Positions 52,401-64,000 of a stretch of 64,000 nt of DNA are shown in pieces. This DNA is from Dirofilaria immitis (lineage: Eukaryota > Nematoda > Chromadorea > Rhabditida > Onchocercidae), in the NCBI GenBank assembly GCA_024305405.1, contig JAKNDB010000070.1, forward strand, positions 124,001 through 188,000, in the 5' to 3' direction. Every line of letters begins with the position of its first letter. The first letter of the stretch is position 1. A program made the position numbers and the translations under genes. The notes under the pieces are model-generated. The model ran no database searches, was not told the DNA's origin, and saw only the letters and a list, made by a program, of their open reading frames with translations.

Positions 52401-53401
52401 TGCTTTCGGTGAATATTTAAAAGGACACAAAATACAATCTGTGGCAGAAATCCAATAAGCGTTATTCTTTACGTAATATATTATTTTGTTGCAATCCTTA
52501 TCAATGACTTAAATTATAGCTTGAGCAAGAATAGTAATTTTTCAGAGTAAGGAATAGGATATTAACAGATTGATCATATTTGAAAGGATTATTGAAGATA
52601 ACGTATTTTTGTTATTCAGGCATCTTATAATAAAATATTTATTATATTTTATTTTCCTCGCTGTATCGTTTCTGATTTTTAGAATCTTTTAGAATATATT
52701 TTAGATAATTGGATGATTTTCTGTTGTAATTTCAGGCAGCGGAATATTTTCGTCGAATGAATAGCAATCTAGCGGAATTCGTATTTCTCAAGTATGCACA
52801 GTCTAATCAGGTATTCACATAATAGAAGATACAATACTGCTAAATTTGGTAAATTATCTCTGGAATGAGTTAAGATGGTATGCGAAATATGTATGCATAA
52901 AATTAAATGCATCACTGAATTATTTGTAGAACTTTCTTGATCATTGTTTTAAGAATTCTTCATTAAACGGAACTGTTTTTTCATTATTAACAATTTAAAC
53001 TATCGTTGATAGGAATTGGTGTAGAGATATTCATCTTCGTTTCACATTTTAGTATGCCGTGTTATATTCTTCAGACAGTGTTGCAACCTAATGCGAATAG
53101 AGCCATCAAAGATTTCTATCAGGAAAGTTGGTTACAGATAGAGTAAGCAAAGTTCTCATATCAGGAAAAATGGGAATTCAATTCTAAGTCGAACTGCGTT
53201 GTTCGCTAATAATTAGATTCCTAGGTATTGAAAAAGTGTACCATACAAAGATCTTTCACTACTTTCGTCCAAAACTTAGAATAAATTCATGAAGTAAACT
53301 TGATATTGAGAAAGACCGTTATATAATTGCAGAGCCGTAGCGTGAGCGATTCATCCGTTTCATACGCAGCTGGTGCTCTTTATATTAATCCGAAGGAGTA
53401 A
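49461..53401 (+). CDS. memo-1: MEMO1 (mediator of ErbB2-driven cell motility) orthologue
   Basis: Member of the MEMO/AMMECR-adjacent dioxygenase-like family; animal MEMO1 binds metal and acts in motility, redox and insulin-like signalling. Ten exons join in phase: 49,461-49,510, 49,717-49,815, 50,360-50,428, 51,046-51,158, 51,509-51,620, 51,741-51,886, 52,042-52,121, 52,370-52,472, 52,736-about 52,809 and 53,333-53,401. Conserved blocks appear in order: [101 protein letters not shown] and [12 protein letters not shown]. The three presumed metal ligands (His in PHAGY, His in GPSH, Cys in TICGR) are all present. In exon 8 the frame slips by one base at an A run (52,419-52,422), just before TICGR. 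The match is otherwise full-length, about 295 residues. Confidence 0.93.
49510..49582. repeat. CT-rich pyrimidine tract in MEMO1 intron 1
   Basis: A tract of ctttctctcccc and tctctctctc type directly follows the first donor site, ending in a short AT run. A polypyrimidine microsatellite; ORFs on both strands here (Leu/Ser/Pro-rich and Arg/Glu-rich) are artefacts. Confidence 0.85.
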
Positions 53402-54308
53402 ATGATATTCAAGTCGTGAACATTCATTATCAAATTGTTTCGTATAAAGGATGATGAAAATAATATACAACTGAAGATTTTTTAATTTTGCTATTACTTT
53501 ATCATTTTGTCATTATGTATAATACTAATCGTGAACATACATGTATAATAAAATCGTATTATTATCGTCTTTTCTTTGTCTTTGTTAGAAATAACAATTT
53601 AATGCTTTATCGTTTGATAAAGTTAATATTGTAAAATCATTAATATTGTAAAATCATTGTAATACTATAAACATTTCATTTTTTCTTTCTTGATTAAAAA
53701 CTTTGTCATAAAAGACGAAACACTTTTTCTAAACTATTTGTTGGTAAATGTTTCGATTATGCGGTTTCAGTTAATGTTTGATTTCGATAGTACGCCTTGA
53801 ATTGCTAACATATATTCTGTTGTAAAAAATTCCGAATGCTTTTATATGCTTTGCTGCAAATGTGAGGTATAATTTTTATATTAAAGTGAAATATATCGAA
53901 GCAAGCACTATTTACATGCCAATAAATAAAGAGAGAAAATGCATACGCAATTGTGCTTGAAGTATAAATAATTCACCATCAGAAAAAAAAATGTACAAAA
54001 ATAAACATGACTACACAATATTGCAGGATTTGTGTCGCTGAAAATAGCAAATCAAGAAGTTAACAATGAGAGACAAACAGTAAGGTAACCCGAGATAATC
54101 CGAACTGACCAACGAAAGTTTCAGGTAACTTAATAATATAAAAGATCTTGGATTATTTTAGTTGACTACTAATCTTTTTATGATTAGTAATTTTAGATGA
54201 TGATTACTAGCCATGGAAAATATTCCAAAGACTACATTAAAATGAAAAAGGTTTTCCGTTTCACTTCAAACAGGGATATTGAATTAGCATGTGATCGAAT
54301 AGGAATTA
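53402..54308. other. Convergent spacer between MEMO1 and ING genes
   Basis: Contains the MEMO1 3' end, with an aataaaa at about 53,547 that could serve as polyadenylation signal, and the ING 3' end from the other strand. No other feature is seen. Confidence 0.45.
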
Positions 54309-56194
54309 TTATTTATTATTTCCCGTAGAATTCTTTTTTCGCTGCTCATTGCAACGTTCACAATACCATTTTCCCTTCGGTGCTTCCATAAGACCAACGC
54401 ACTGGAAATGGAACCATTCTATAGGACATTGTTTGTTGTCACACATTATCATTTGACCATGCGAAACCTGTAGAGTAATAGTTCATTTTCTTTGCAACAA
54501 AAATCCTTTTTTTAAAGTGCAGGATAAAAAGTTTTCTAAAAATTTTTTTTAATTAAAAGATACCTGATGACAAATGCAATAGGTTGGTTCGTTCGGGTCA
54601 ACGGGCATTTCCATAACTGATGGCGCATCCAAAAATGGTTGGAATGACGTAGAAGTGGAAGCTAGAAAGGAATTTCAACAATATTCAAAATGCATTTTTT
54701 TCTGTAACTACAACAAAACGTGATGAAAATTCAATTACCAATTTGAATTTAGTGAAATCTTTTCCAAATCTTCCCAACTATTCGGTTATAGCAGAATTAT
54801 TTATTTAATGGAAACATTATTGAGTGTTATATCATGAAGCAATAGCATGTAGTACTGATTATCTTTGCTCTAGAAATAAAATAAAAAAATCTATGATTTT
54901 AATATTATTTTTCGAGCGATTTTCTTTGTGAAAGAGAAACAACAAACTCAATAAATTAGTTGGAATGCGAAGACAAAAAAAAACAACGACGAATGTTGTC
55001 AAATTATGATAGTAGCATGCCTTATAACATACCTGCACTTTTCTGAGACCAACCATCTTCTTTTAATTTCTTCTTATCCTTACGACTAGCAACATTCTTT
55101 CGTTTCCGGTCAAGCGTTTCATCTGAATTCAGTGTTGCACTTTATATGAAAAGTCTTAAGTCTTTTATTACTTTTGCCCAAAACCAGATTTTATGTTATT
55201 TTGATGCCAAGCCTCCATCATCACGCATGAAAGTGAATATCTTATTTTATTTCGCCATTTCACAACGATAAGAAAGATAAAAAAATAGTAATGGAGAAGG
55301 AGAAAAGTATAGCGAAAGGCGAACTTGATATGGAAAATGAAAAATAAAAGCTTTTCGGCAAAAAAAATTCGAGCTATGTTAGTTAAGTGTAAATACAGGA
55401 ATTTGAGCATAGAAATTTCGATCACTCACAGATAATAAACACAGAAGTATGGTTCAGTTTACATTTACATATAATAGGCATTTCAGCGTTTACCACTGCT
55501 TTTATTAGCCTTCGCTGCGGCTGCAGCTGCAGCATCCAAATATTTTTGGCGTATTGTAGCTTGAAGTTTCACTGAATCATTATCCAAACGTCTGATATGT
55601 TTATCGACAAGCTCGTAGGCATCTGATGCCAAACGAATCTTTTCATTTGACAAACGTTCGATTTCTGCAAACAATGCCTGCAAAAACTGATATTCAAAAT
55701 TAGCTGAACTAATGAATCTGATCTTTTCACTGACAAAGCTATATCCAAATAGAATCTTTATAAAGGAACTGCAAAAGTTGATGAATGTATAAAAAGTAGA
55801 AAGATAAAAATAATATCATGGTAAGACAATTTAAAATTAGCACAGCTAAACATGATCTGATGTCTAATTTTTCTTACTTATTCGATACTTTCGTCCGCAA
55901 CTATATCTCATATTTTATGTTCCAATCCATCAGCAATCATTTTTTTGAACTGCATAATTCTCCTGAAATAAAAAGGAAAAAATAATAAACTTGCCATAAT
56001 TTCCTTATTAAACGAAACTGATGCATTTTTCGGCATTTTTGGTGCGATTTCACAAATACTCTCAATTTTCGATCAATTTCAGCTGATCGCTTATGACATT
56101 CCATATCATACTTCCGAATTCCTTGCAAATTCTTCGCCAAATCACGAGGAAGTGTAGATAAATTGTCCAAATAATGATCCAACAATAATGACAT
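54309..56194 (-). CDS. ING4/5-like PHD-finger protein
   Basis: Chromatin reader subunit of histone acetyltransferase complexes; the PHD finger of this family binds H3K4me3. Five exons join in phase: 56,194-55,991 ([16 protein letters not shown], the ING N-terminal coiled domain), 55,677-55,494 ([15 protein letters not shown]), 55,122-55,033 (Lys/Arg-rich nuclear localisation region), 54,661-54,564 ([15 protein letters not shown]) and 54,467-54,309 (PHD finger). Zinc ligands follow C4HC3 order: CIC, CDNKQC, HFQC, CERC. Motifs [22 protein letters not shown] and KGKWYCERC match ING4/ING5 more closely than ING1-3. An unusually short linker joins the coiled domain to the PHD finger, with an alanine run (AAAAAAA). 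The protein is about 240 residues and complete, with no frame break. Confidence 0.92.
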
Positions 56195-56833
56195 CTTTAA
56201 CTAGCAGATATGAGGACGAAATAACAGATATTGTCAGAAAATTACGTAATAATTTCCAATCAACATTTCATTTACATGATAACAAAGTACGAAGAGAAAA
56301 TTAAACATAAATCATCAATTTAGAGTTTGATATATAGCATGCTGCATAAAATTTTGACTAATCTAAGTTATTGATATTTAACTCATCTACAGCTCTTATT
56401 TATTTGCAATATATTTTCTTATTATCAAATCGTTACTAAATTCAACTTCTCTAAATCATCTTTATCTTTATAGCGACAAATAAATGAAATCTTATAGCTT
56501 ACATAAAATGAATACGATATCATCGAAATAACGAAAAAATTTAGCAAAAGATTTGACCTACTATTGAGCAATTATATGAAATTATAATTACTGTAAAATT
56601 TGTTCAAGTAAGAGAAAAATTATCAAGCTAGTCACTTACATACATACAATAATTTTGACTTGAAAAAAAAGAGAAATTTAGTATAGTTATATACTAACAG
56701 TAGCTTCAAACCTCAGGCAAAAAAATTTCTCAGCTACGATTGACATAAAATAAAAGCATAATGATGAATTTTCAGGACAAAAAAGAAAAGCCATATATTA
56801 TCGTTTTATTTGCTTTTTTCTTTTTTTTTTTTG

Positions 56834-57040
56834 CTAAATGGAATCAATCATAGCTTCCATGGCTGAAAACATATATAAATAAATAGCTAACATGATATAA
56901 TAAGTGAAGATATAATTCAAAACTGTTTTAATGTCTTCGACTGTCCACGTATAACGCACCACACACACAACACGTCGCACAACTACGTAAGCAATTCTAA
57001 GAAAACGTTTTGAATAAGGAAATAAACCAGGCAACAACAT
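56834..57040 (-). CDS. Possible small membrane protein (68 codons)
   Basis: An ATG-initiated ORF with a locally higher G+C and less biased codon use than its flanks. It shows a hydrophobic/basic first half (AYVVVRRVVCVVRY) and a strongly hydrophobic stretch (LNYIFTYYIMLAIYLYMF) that could span a membrane. The TGG/CGT-containing sequence differs from random AT DNA. No family is recognised and the length alone is not significant. It could be a first exon. Confidence 0.3.
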   Translation of the reverse strand: MLLPGLFPYSKRFLRIAYVVVRRVVCVVRYTWTVEDIKTVLNYIFTYYIMLAIYLYMFSAMEAMIDSI

Positions 57041-59209
57041 CTATCCTTATATAACTATGATGGGAGGTAATATGAAAAAATTTTAGCTCAAAGAAATGAG
57101 TTGGAAACAAATATATCATTTTGATTTTTGTAATTGATAAATTGATACATTTTAATTTTTATAACAAATATACCATTTGATTTTTGTATTTTGATATGTA
57201 AATATTTTTCATATATTTATACAATGCAATTGTAGTATAATAAAATATTATAATATGCAGTTTACATAGTATAGCTTACTAAAGTAGTATAATAGTGCAA
57301 TATAATTCATATTTTGATACATTTGCTATAAAACTAGTGATACTTGCATTAATCATTATCAATAAATATGTAATTATACTTAAAATATATATTTTTCTGT
57401 AATCTATTTATATCTAAAATATTTTAAATAAAATTTTTTATTTTCTCTAAATGTTTTAAAATTTTTATTCCCTCCAAAAATTTTTTATTCACTCGGAAAA
57501 TATTGCAAAATCAATGTTTGCTAATCAATGCTAATAATTGCCTGGGAGCTATAACGATCGAAATTTTATGCATATTTTAATATTATCAATCTTTCATCTT
57601 TTATTTTGATAATTAAACTCTTCATATAACTAATGTATAATAAGCCATTGTCTATTACAAAAATCAAGGATCATCGATATAAAAAAAAGATCATTTGGCG
57701 GCGGCGATTAACGGTAATGTTAGAGGGCAGTCAGTGGTTATTCAGTCAAGCAACATTAGCAGTCATTCTTTCTTTCTTCTCTTATATTATTTAGGCCATT
57801 AATCATTTCATTCTTATCCTTTATTTCATAGAAAACTTATATATTTTACTTGAATTATTAAGCACATTCTTCCGCTTATTTTCTTCAATATATTTATTAT
57901 TGAATAAAAAAATCATCATTAATCGATATATTTATATTCGATTGTTTAATTATTCAAGTTTGAGATCACAACAAAAGAAAAGTTATTTCTCTAACGTATC
58001 TTCTGTTAAGAAGAAAAAAATTTTCTATAAAATGTATATGCTTATTTATTAAGTGCACATATTATTATGAATAGAAATTTATTATATCAAAAATTTAAAA
58101 TTATTCATTGATTTGATAACTACTGATATGATAGTATGATAGCAACAAGCGTACATGAAATAATCAATGCTTTCTGGTATAATTGATAAGAACCATAGTT
58201 GTAATGATAAAAGAGACGATAAATGAAATTATTATATGCAGGATTAGCACTGATATTTGAATTATCCTAACCTGAAATTAAACAAAAAATTCGTTTAAAA
58301 AAAATTAAGACTAAAATTAAATTCTGATTAATGCATAATTCATCAAGCATTCAATTATTTCCAATAAATATAGATCTTGTTAATTTTCCTGCTTATTTAT
58401 TCAATATATTTATTTATTGGAAACATAATCCAATTAGCTTAGTCAAACATTTCATACTTCGTCTCTTAGTCTATGTCATCAATAACACATACTATGCAAT
58501 TCTATTTTCTTCTAATAATCTTTTAGGATTATGCTAATTGATAGCATTTTCTAATTTTAATTTTTTCATCATTTTTCATCACAAAAATTAATGCCATAAA
58601 AATTGTCTAATCTGTTAAATATTAATTATTAAATATCTAAAATATTCATTATGATAAAAATTTACCCAATAATATTTTCGTTCAAATACTTTTCTTCGGC
58701 TATTTCGTTGCTATTAATTTTCATGGAGGCTTTTGCATTTTCGTTTCCTAAATTAAACCTTTGATTAAGTTAACGAACCGTTTTAATTTTTAAATCAAAT
58801 TTAATAAATCAGTTTAACTTCTGAATCAAATTAATGCGCCAATTTGACTTTTGGATTCAATTAACGATTCAATTAAAGTTCTGAACCAAATCTGATGAAT
58901 TAATTTGACTTCCGAATTTATTTAGCCCGGATCGAATTAACAAATCAATTTAAGTTGGATGAAATTAATGAATCAGTTTAGTTTCTCTACCAAATTGTGA
59001 AATTAATATTTTTATCGCTTTTTGCAGAGAAACCATGAAAATTTATTTCACCATTACTCATTAATATCTATCACTTAATTGTAATATGTGAAATGGAACA
59101 AACAACACGAATTCTTTATTTTTTCATCAGATTGATTGATTATAATTGTATGAAATGATAATTAATATTCGATGAAGCCTGTGAATTTTATTTTAATTAA
59201 AATTAAATA
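57041..59209. other. Spacer with small GC patch and fossil minisatellite
   Basis: AT-rich DNA. A ggcggcggcg-containing patch lies at about 57,696-57,770. A degenerate 30-bp repeat array occupies about 58,755-58,995. The plus-strand ORF at 58,331-58,537 has no recognisable feature. Confidence 0.45.
58755..58995. repeat. Diverged minisatellite with unit of about 30-36 bp
   Basis: Seven or so degenerate copies of a unit like aatcagtttaacttctgaat plus caaattaatg lie in a row (caatttgacttttggattcaattaacg, caattaaagttctgaaccaaa, aatttgacttccgaattta and so on). Copies differ at several positions, in contrast with the homogeneous arrays at 34 and 38 kb. Confidence 0.7.
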
Positions 59210-62200
59210 TTAGCAAGATTTTATTAAATAAAACCAACCAATACGCTCGTTTTCTTCGTCTTCGCTTTTTTCGGCTAATTTTTTTGCATGATAAACATCT
59301 AAAAAGCTAAAGCTAAGTAATGCCATTGAAAATGTGAACAAATATAGGCCAACAAGAAGAACTGGCCATTTTCCATAATAACGGACAAGTCCTGTTTTAT
59401 TAAGTGTTGTCGCAGTAAGTATTCCTGAAGCTACAAGCAATTTTGTTAATTTTCTTCTTTTTTTTCGAAAATTTTGTTTTGGTTATGAAAGAAACTTTGC
59501 TGAATTTTTACTGTGCGAATATTTTATTGCTTCAATATAATTTTAATATCGTATTCTAATTAAAATTATAAAAATTTCATTGTTTTTATGCTGAATTAAA
59601 TGATAGAAATTTCATAAATTTATTTCTAAATTTGGATTCCAAAGATTACTATTATTATTATATATCTAATTCTATTTGGAAATTTTCCTCCAACTTTAAA
59701 TAAATGCAAAAATATCACACATGCAGTGACGAATGAGATAATTGCTAAGGTACGATGAAACCATCTGAAGTAAAATCGTTCGACAAATTTCCACTTTGAT
59801 TGATTTAGCGCTACCACAATTTGTATTACAGCAAGAATATATGCAATTAAGCTTGCCCAAGTATGTGTTGGCTTCACAAAATGCTACAACATTGCCATAC
59901 AATTATTCGTTCTGTATCGTATATTATATCGTTGCATTATTTTGAAATATAAATTATAAGTATTCCTTTCGTAAAATTGATAAATTAGTTTCGTTAATTA
60001 CATATTCAATCTCGTTAATTGTGCAAATTGAAAATAATCGCCAAGTTTCTACATTTTAAAATTTTTGACGATATGGAAAAGAATAAAATGTCCAACCTCT
60101 ATAGTACATTGTCGTGTACACCATAAATATAATTGAAATCTCGATTGAATAATAATAAGAAAAATAGCTATCGTTTGTAGCATTATCGATAATAATGTAC
60201 CACCACGATGAAGCTAAATAATTTTAAAATAGATCTTGAATAATAGAATGATTCCTTTTCAAAAAACACCAATTTTTTTTTGCAATAATTTGAAAAATAA
60301 ATTAAATATATACCTGAAACCAAAGAGGTATTTGATCAATTTGTACTGCTGGCCAAAATGTTTTAAAATGTCGTGATATTAGAATTGCATTTGATATGAG
60401 AAACCACCAACTCCAAACCATTAAAATTGCTGAAAATTTTGAATTTTGAAATTTATTTTGATAATTTTTAATTTGGCTGGAAAAGGAAAAATTAGCAAAT
60501 TATTATTGAAAATTTAATTTTTCCTATTAAAATAATCACTTCTTATTCATGTAAATGAAATCAAAGAAAGTAAAAGCTTAAAATTGATAAGGGATATGCT
60601 AAATAATATTGTCTATCAAAAAGTTGAAAAACTAAGCCTAAAAATGTCAATTGTCATGAATTAGAAAAAGAAACATTATGGAAATTATTAAAATTAATTT
60701 AGATATCCTTAAATTTCAAATAAAAAAAAAACAAATTAACGATGTTTTGAAGCATCAAATAAAATAAACGCTTAAGTTGTTTATCTTTAGACATTTTTTA
60801 TTAATTAGAATAAACATTGCTCGTTTAATCAATTCTTATAAATTCACAGATAAATTTTAGAAAAAATAACAAGTTTAAATGCCTCTTATTATCGATTATT
60901 ATTATTTTATTTAAAACGATGAATAAATGCGAGAAAACTATTTGATTAAAACAATAATGTTTATATCTATCTTTTTTTTTTCTTTCTTTTGCCCTTTAAC
61001 GTTTTCTGAAGGAAAAAATTTTGTAAGAAGAAGCGATCGATTTTTTTCATAAAATTAAATTTACCATGTAAAGTTACCATCGCATATCTAGTCCTTTGTG
61101 AGAACCATTTAACTTGTCGAGCATTTTCAATATTCATATATTTTCCATTTTTATTTCGTAGCAAACTAATCGTTGTTGTTGTCATCCATGGATAAAGCGA
61201 TCCATCCGATAATGAATGCATCTTCTTTGCATATGCTAATATTTATTGATTATTAAATTTTTGATCAATCAAAAAAAAATTTTAATATAGTTTTTGTGCT
61301 AAATTTTAAACGCTTACAATACGGATCAATCGATCCACGAACGAATTGTAAATAATACGGATGCGCTAAGATATTGTGTACCTAAAAATGTTGTAATTTC
61401 ATGCGAAAGATTTGAATTTAATAAATGATTTATTTTATAGCAAAAAATAGAATATCGAAGGATAATATAAAGAAAGATTGAAGTTTAATGGTGTAAAAAA
61501 ATGAATTAAATGATTTGAGATAAGTAACAAAACAAACTTTCGATTTATCTTCAATAGACAATCGATTAAATAGTTTGAAATTGATATCAAGCAGACAGGT
61601 AAAAGTATCATCGTTTACAATGAAACTAGAATTTACAATGAGAATGGCTGTAGCCTGAAATTTGAATCTATTTTTAGTTCATTTTAGTTGAGAAATATGC
61701 TTGGCCAGTAACAAACTAATCCAGCGAAAAAAATTTGGATGAAAGGCAACGTAAAGGTTTCGTGTTAAGTGAGGTAGCAAAGTTTATGAATAATTATAGT
61801 GTCATAAAGTATCTAAACTTAGAATTCCTGTCTTAGAATGCAAGCATCACTAGAAGCACTGGAAGTTTGTCAGAATCAGAAGGATTAATTAACCTCATGT
61901 AACTGAGTATTATAAGTGCCATCATTATAGGACAAGTATGCTTTTCCTTCATCAACACCGTTGTAAAGACATTCCAATACAGTATCATCACCCTGAATAT
62001 TACAACGTTGATTAAGTAAATTTGCACTTCTTTCAAGAAAATAATTTGATGACTTTATTTTATCTATCAAATATTTAAAAAAAAAATTGTGCTTTAAAAT
62101 TTTTTTATAAAAGAGCTGATAAACCAAGAACAGCTGATAACATTGCCACTAAATGATAACATATGTAGTTAACCTAACAATATCGGTCCAAGCTTATATA

Positions 62201-62715
62201 CCATGTGTTGATCATTCGAGAATCCTAATGCCACATACATTGCGTAAGATGGCAAATCTTTAGAAGCGCTTCTAGACGTAAACGAAGAAATAAACCACGA
62301 CCACTTACGGACCATCGTAAATTTGCAGTACATTCATCACTACTACATCCATTAGGCACTGACCTTTTAAAGGAAAAACGATTAAAAAATTTAAATCAAA
62401 CAGAAAAAAAATCAAGATAAATTAAAATCATAAGTAATTATTTATTTATGAAATTAATATCTAACGTATTATTTATCAAAATAATATTTAATTTATTGTT
62501 TATGAAACCAATATCTGAAATTAAATTACATATCGAATATCAAATTGGTTGTCATTAGATATATAGATATATATCGCTTAATATCAAATGAAATTAATAA
62601 CTATTCTGAAATCAATTATTTTTTTAAAATATGATAACAAATTTATCAATCACATCAATGCAATTTGATGTGATTGATTATCATTCATATTAGTGCAAAT
62701 GATAATAGATATGAT

Positions 62716-62764
<49 letters not shown>

Positions 62765-63048
62765 TTCAATAAGAAAGATGAATTTAATTACTTAAAGAAA
62801 AAATTAAATAAATTATTAAAAATGATAAAATAAACATACCAGCAACCATGTAATGTTTCGCAGCTATTTCGTTTAACTCTACTATTATTGAATAATGAAA
62901 CTATTTGAAGCTAAAAATAATTTTAAAATAAAAAATTTTAATAATAATTGCATAATTAATCAATCGAAAACAATTAATAAAAGATAGGAAAAAAATTTTA
63001 AACCTGAAGTAGGAAGAGAATAGAGAAGAGGTACATTGTAGTAAACAT
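59210..63048 (-). CDS. DOMON plus cytochrome b561 protein, FRRS1-like
   Basis: Predicted membrane ferric (or ascorbate-dependent) reductase. The ATG at 63,048 opens a signal peptide (MFTTMYLFSILFLLQ). Exons at about 62,905-62,840 and 62,365-62,205 begin the DOMON domain (SCETLHGCW, VPNGCSSDECTANLRW, YVALGFSNDQHM). More DOMON exons lie at about 61,995-61,895, 61,655-61,540, 61,385-61,318 and 61,220-61,065. The b561 core follows: about 60,430-60,315 (HG/AILMVWSWW, ending IPLWFQ), about 60,215-60,095 (LHRGGTLLS), 59,890-about 59,690 (PTHTWASL, RWFHRTLAI) and 59,424-59,210. Four histidines suited to two b hemes are visible (HG, QLHR, PTHT, WFHR). The WFQ-LHR junction is typical of FRRS1/SDR2. A frame slip of one base lies at about 62,245-62,270. 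No reeler domain is seen, so it is DOMON-b561 only. Confidence 0.82.
62718..62759. repeat. (AT)n microsatellite in the DOMON-b561 intron
   Basis: About 21 uninterrupted TA dinucleotides lie in the intron between the second and third exons. Confidence 0.95.
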
Positions 63049-63512
63049 TTAAAGCTTCTTTAAATTACAAACTTTCTGGGCTATATGTTTTAGCACTTTT
63101 AGCTCATCTTCTCTTCATTACACTCATTATTTCACCATCTCTAATTAATCATCAAAAAATGAGAATGAGAGAAGGAATAGACAATAATCATCTGGCAAAA
63201 TTTATCTAATAATATGAATTGAAATTATTAATAATATTGTTATTATCATATCTAATTTTCAATTATTATATTTCATTTGTCTTTCAAATTTTTTTCGATT
63301 TATTAAACTTATAACTAAAAGTTTATTAAATATTGATAATAAATTAATATGATGATAAGAAAAGGGAAAAATATTGATAATAAATTAATACGATGATAAG
63401 AAAAAGGAAAATGTAGTGCTTATATTTTCTGATTTTTTCATTTTTACATAGTTAAAATGATAATATATTATTATGTGGTTTGTTATTATTTATTATTTTT
63501 GCTAATTATTAC

Positions 63513-63587
<75 letters not shown>

Positions 63588-64000
63588 CAGTATGTTATTT
63601 AAATAAATACTAAAGCATGGCATAATGATAATAATCATAAAAATAGTATGGATGATAATAATAATAATATTGATAATAAATATATTAATGAAGAATTAAA
63701 TGATGAAATATTATTAATAATTGAAAAATGAAATAATTAATAATATAAAATATAATTTTGTTATTTATTTTAACGATAACTAACTAACTAAATAATGTGA
63801 TATTTTTGAAAAGAAAAAAAATTTCTGCCTAAATTACTTTTTTTTCGCGTAATTTCCATCTATTGCTGAATAAATCTTTTTTTCCCTGTACTAATATCCT
63901 TAAAAGGACAAATACAACGGAAATGTTAATTGATCGATTGTCAAATTCTACCAATTTATTGTTTTCACTTCTTTTTCCCATTATAAAATTGATTATAATA
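63049..64000. other. Right-edge spacer
   Basis: Upstream of the DOMON-b561 gene. It holds a short 30-bp-scale tandem repeat (aatattgataataaattaat at about 63,331 and 63,371) and the ATT microsatellite. No gene is seen. Confidence 0.5.
63511..63587. repeat. (ATT)n microsatellite, about 25 copies
   Basis: Uninterrupted ATT triplets for about 75 bp, with imperfect TTA-rich flanks on both sides. Confidence 0.95.

Noticed and set aside
1..64000. Endosymbiont (Wolbachia-type) DNA transfer or retroelement insertion
   Set aside because: No bacterial-type gene, reverse transcriptase, transposase, long terminal repeat or target-site-duplicated insertion was recognised on either strand.

Overview
The window is nuclear DNA from a nematode, very AT-rich (roughly three quarters A+T by eye). 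Genes are split into many exons, usually with GT..AG introns of 50 to 2,300 bp. The content is animal and specifically nematode: a serpentine class AB chemoreceptor, a TWK two-pore potassium channel, and one-to-one orthologues of widely conserved animal genes (MEMO1, ING, FBXO47). The base composition, intron density and gene types fit a clade III (spirurid or filarial-like) worm, but that placement is inference. No bacterial operons, rRNA genes, CRISPR arrays or intact transposons were seen; tRNA genes were only searched by eye.

Layout, left to right: KLHL10-like BTB-BACK-Kelch gene (-, 0.9-6.0 kb); a 5 kb gene desert; srab-type chemoreceptor (+, 11.0-13.4); desert; TWK potassium channel (+, 17.7-24.8); unrecognised gene with a CxxC and basic stretch (-, 25.2-26.6); FBXO47/PROM-1-like F-box gene (-, 27.3-30.6); AT-rich desert; large disordered protein with NKTF-type repeats (-, 32.9-38.5); beta-propeller (NHL-like) gene (+, 39.9-42.3); secreted cystine-knot protein resembling Trunk/PTTH ligands (-, 43.5-46.8); intronless acidic repeat ORF (-, 48.0-48.7); MEMO1 orthologue (+, 49.5-53.4); ING4/5-like PHD protein (-, 54.3-56.2); a possible small membrane ORF (-, 56.8-57.0); DOMON plus cytochrome b561 ferric-reductase-like protein (-, 59.2-63.0); and a terminal ATT microsatellite. 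The genes do not form a pathway. This is an ordinary mixed eukaryotic neighbourhood in which each gene has its own control.

Two properties run through the whole window. First, at least ten single-base reading-frame breaks fall inside otherwise well-conserved exons of seven genes, most of them at A/T homopolymers. One lies next to the conserved cysteine motif of MEMO1. I read these as assembly indels, not as seven pseudogenes. Second, short tandem duplications (23-60 bp units, 2-10 copies) are common in introns and spacers, and one of them duplicates a splice acceptor.

The items most worth following up are the Trunk/PTTH-like ligand, the acidic repeat ORF, the NKTF-repeat protein and the duplicated acceptor. 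I found no convincing wholly new system. Exon edges were placed by eye from splice signals, reading phase and recalled family sequences, so those quoted with about signs are approximate.
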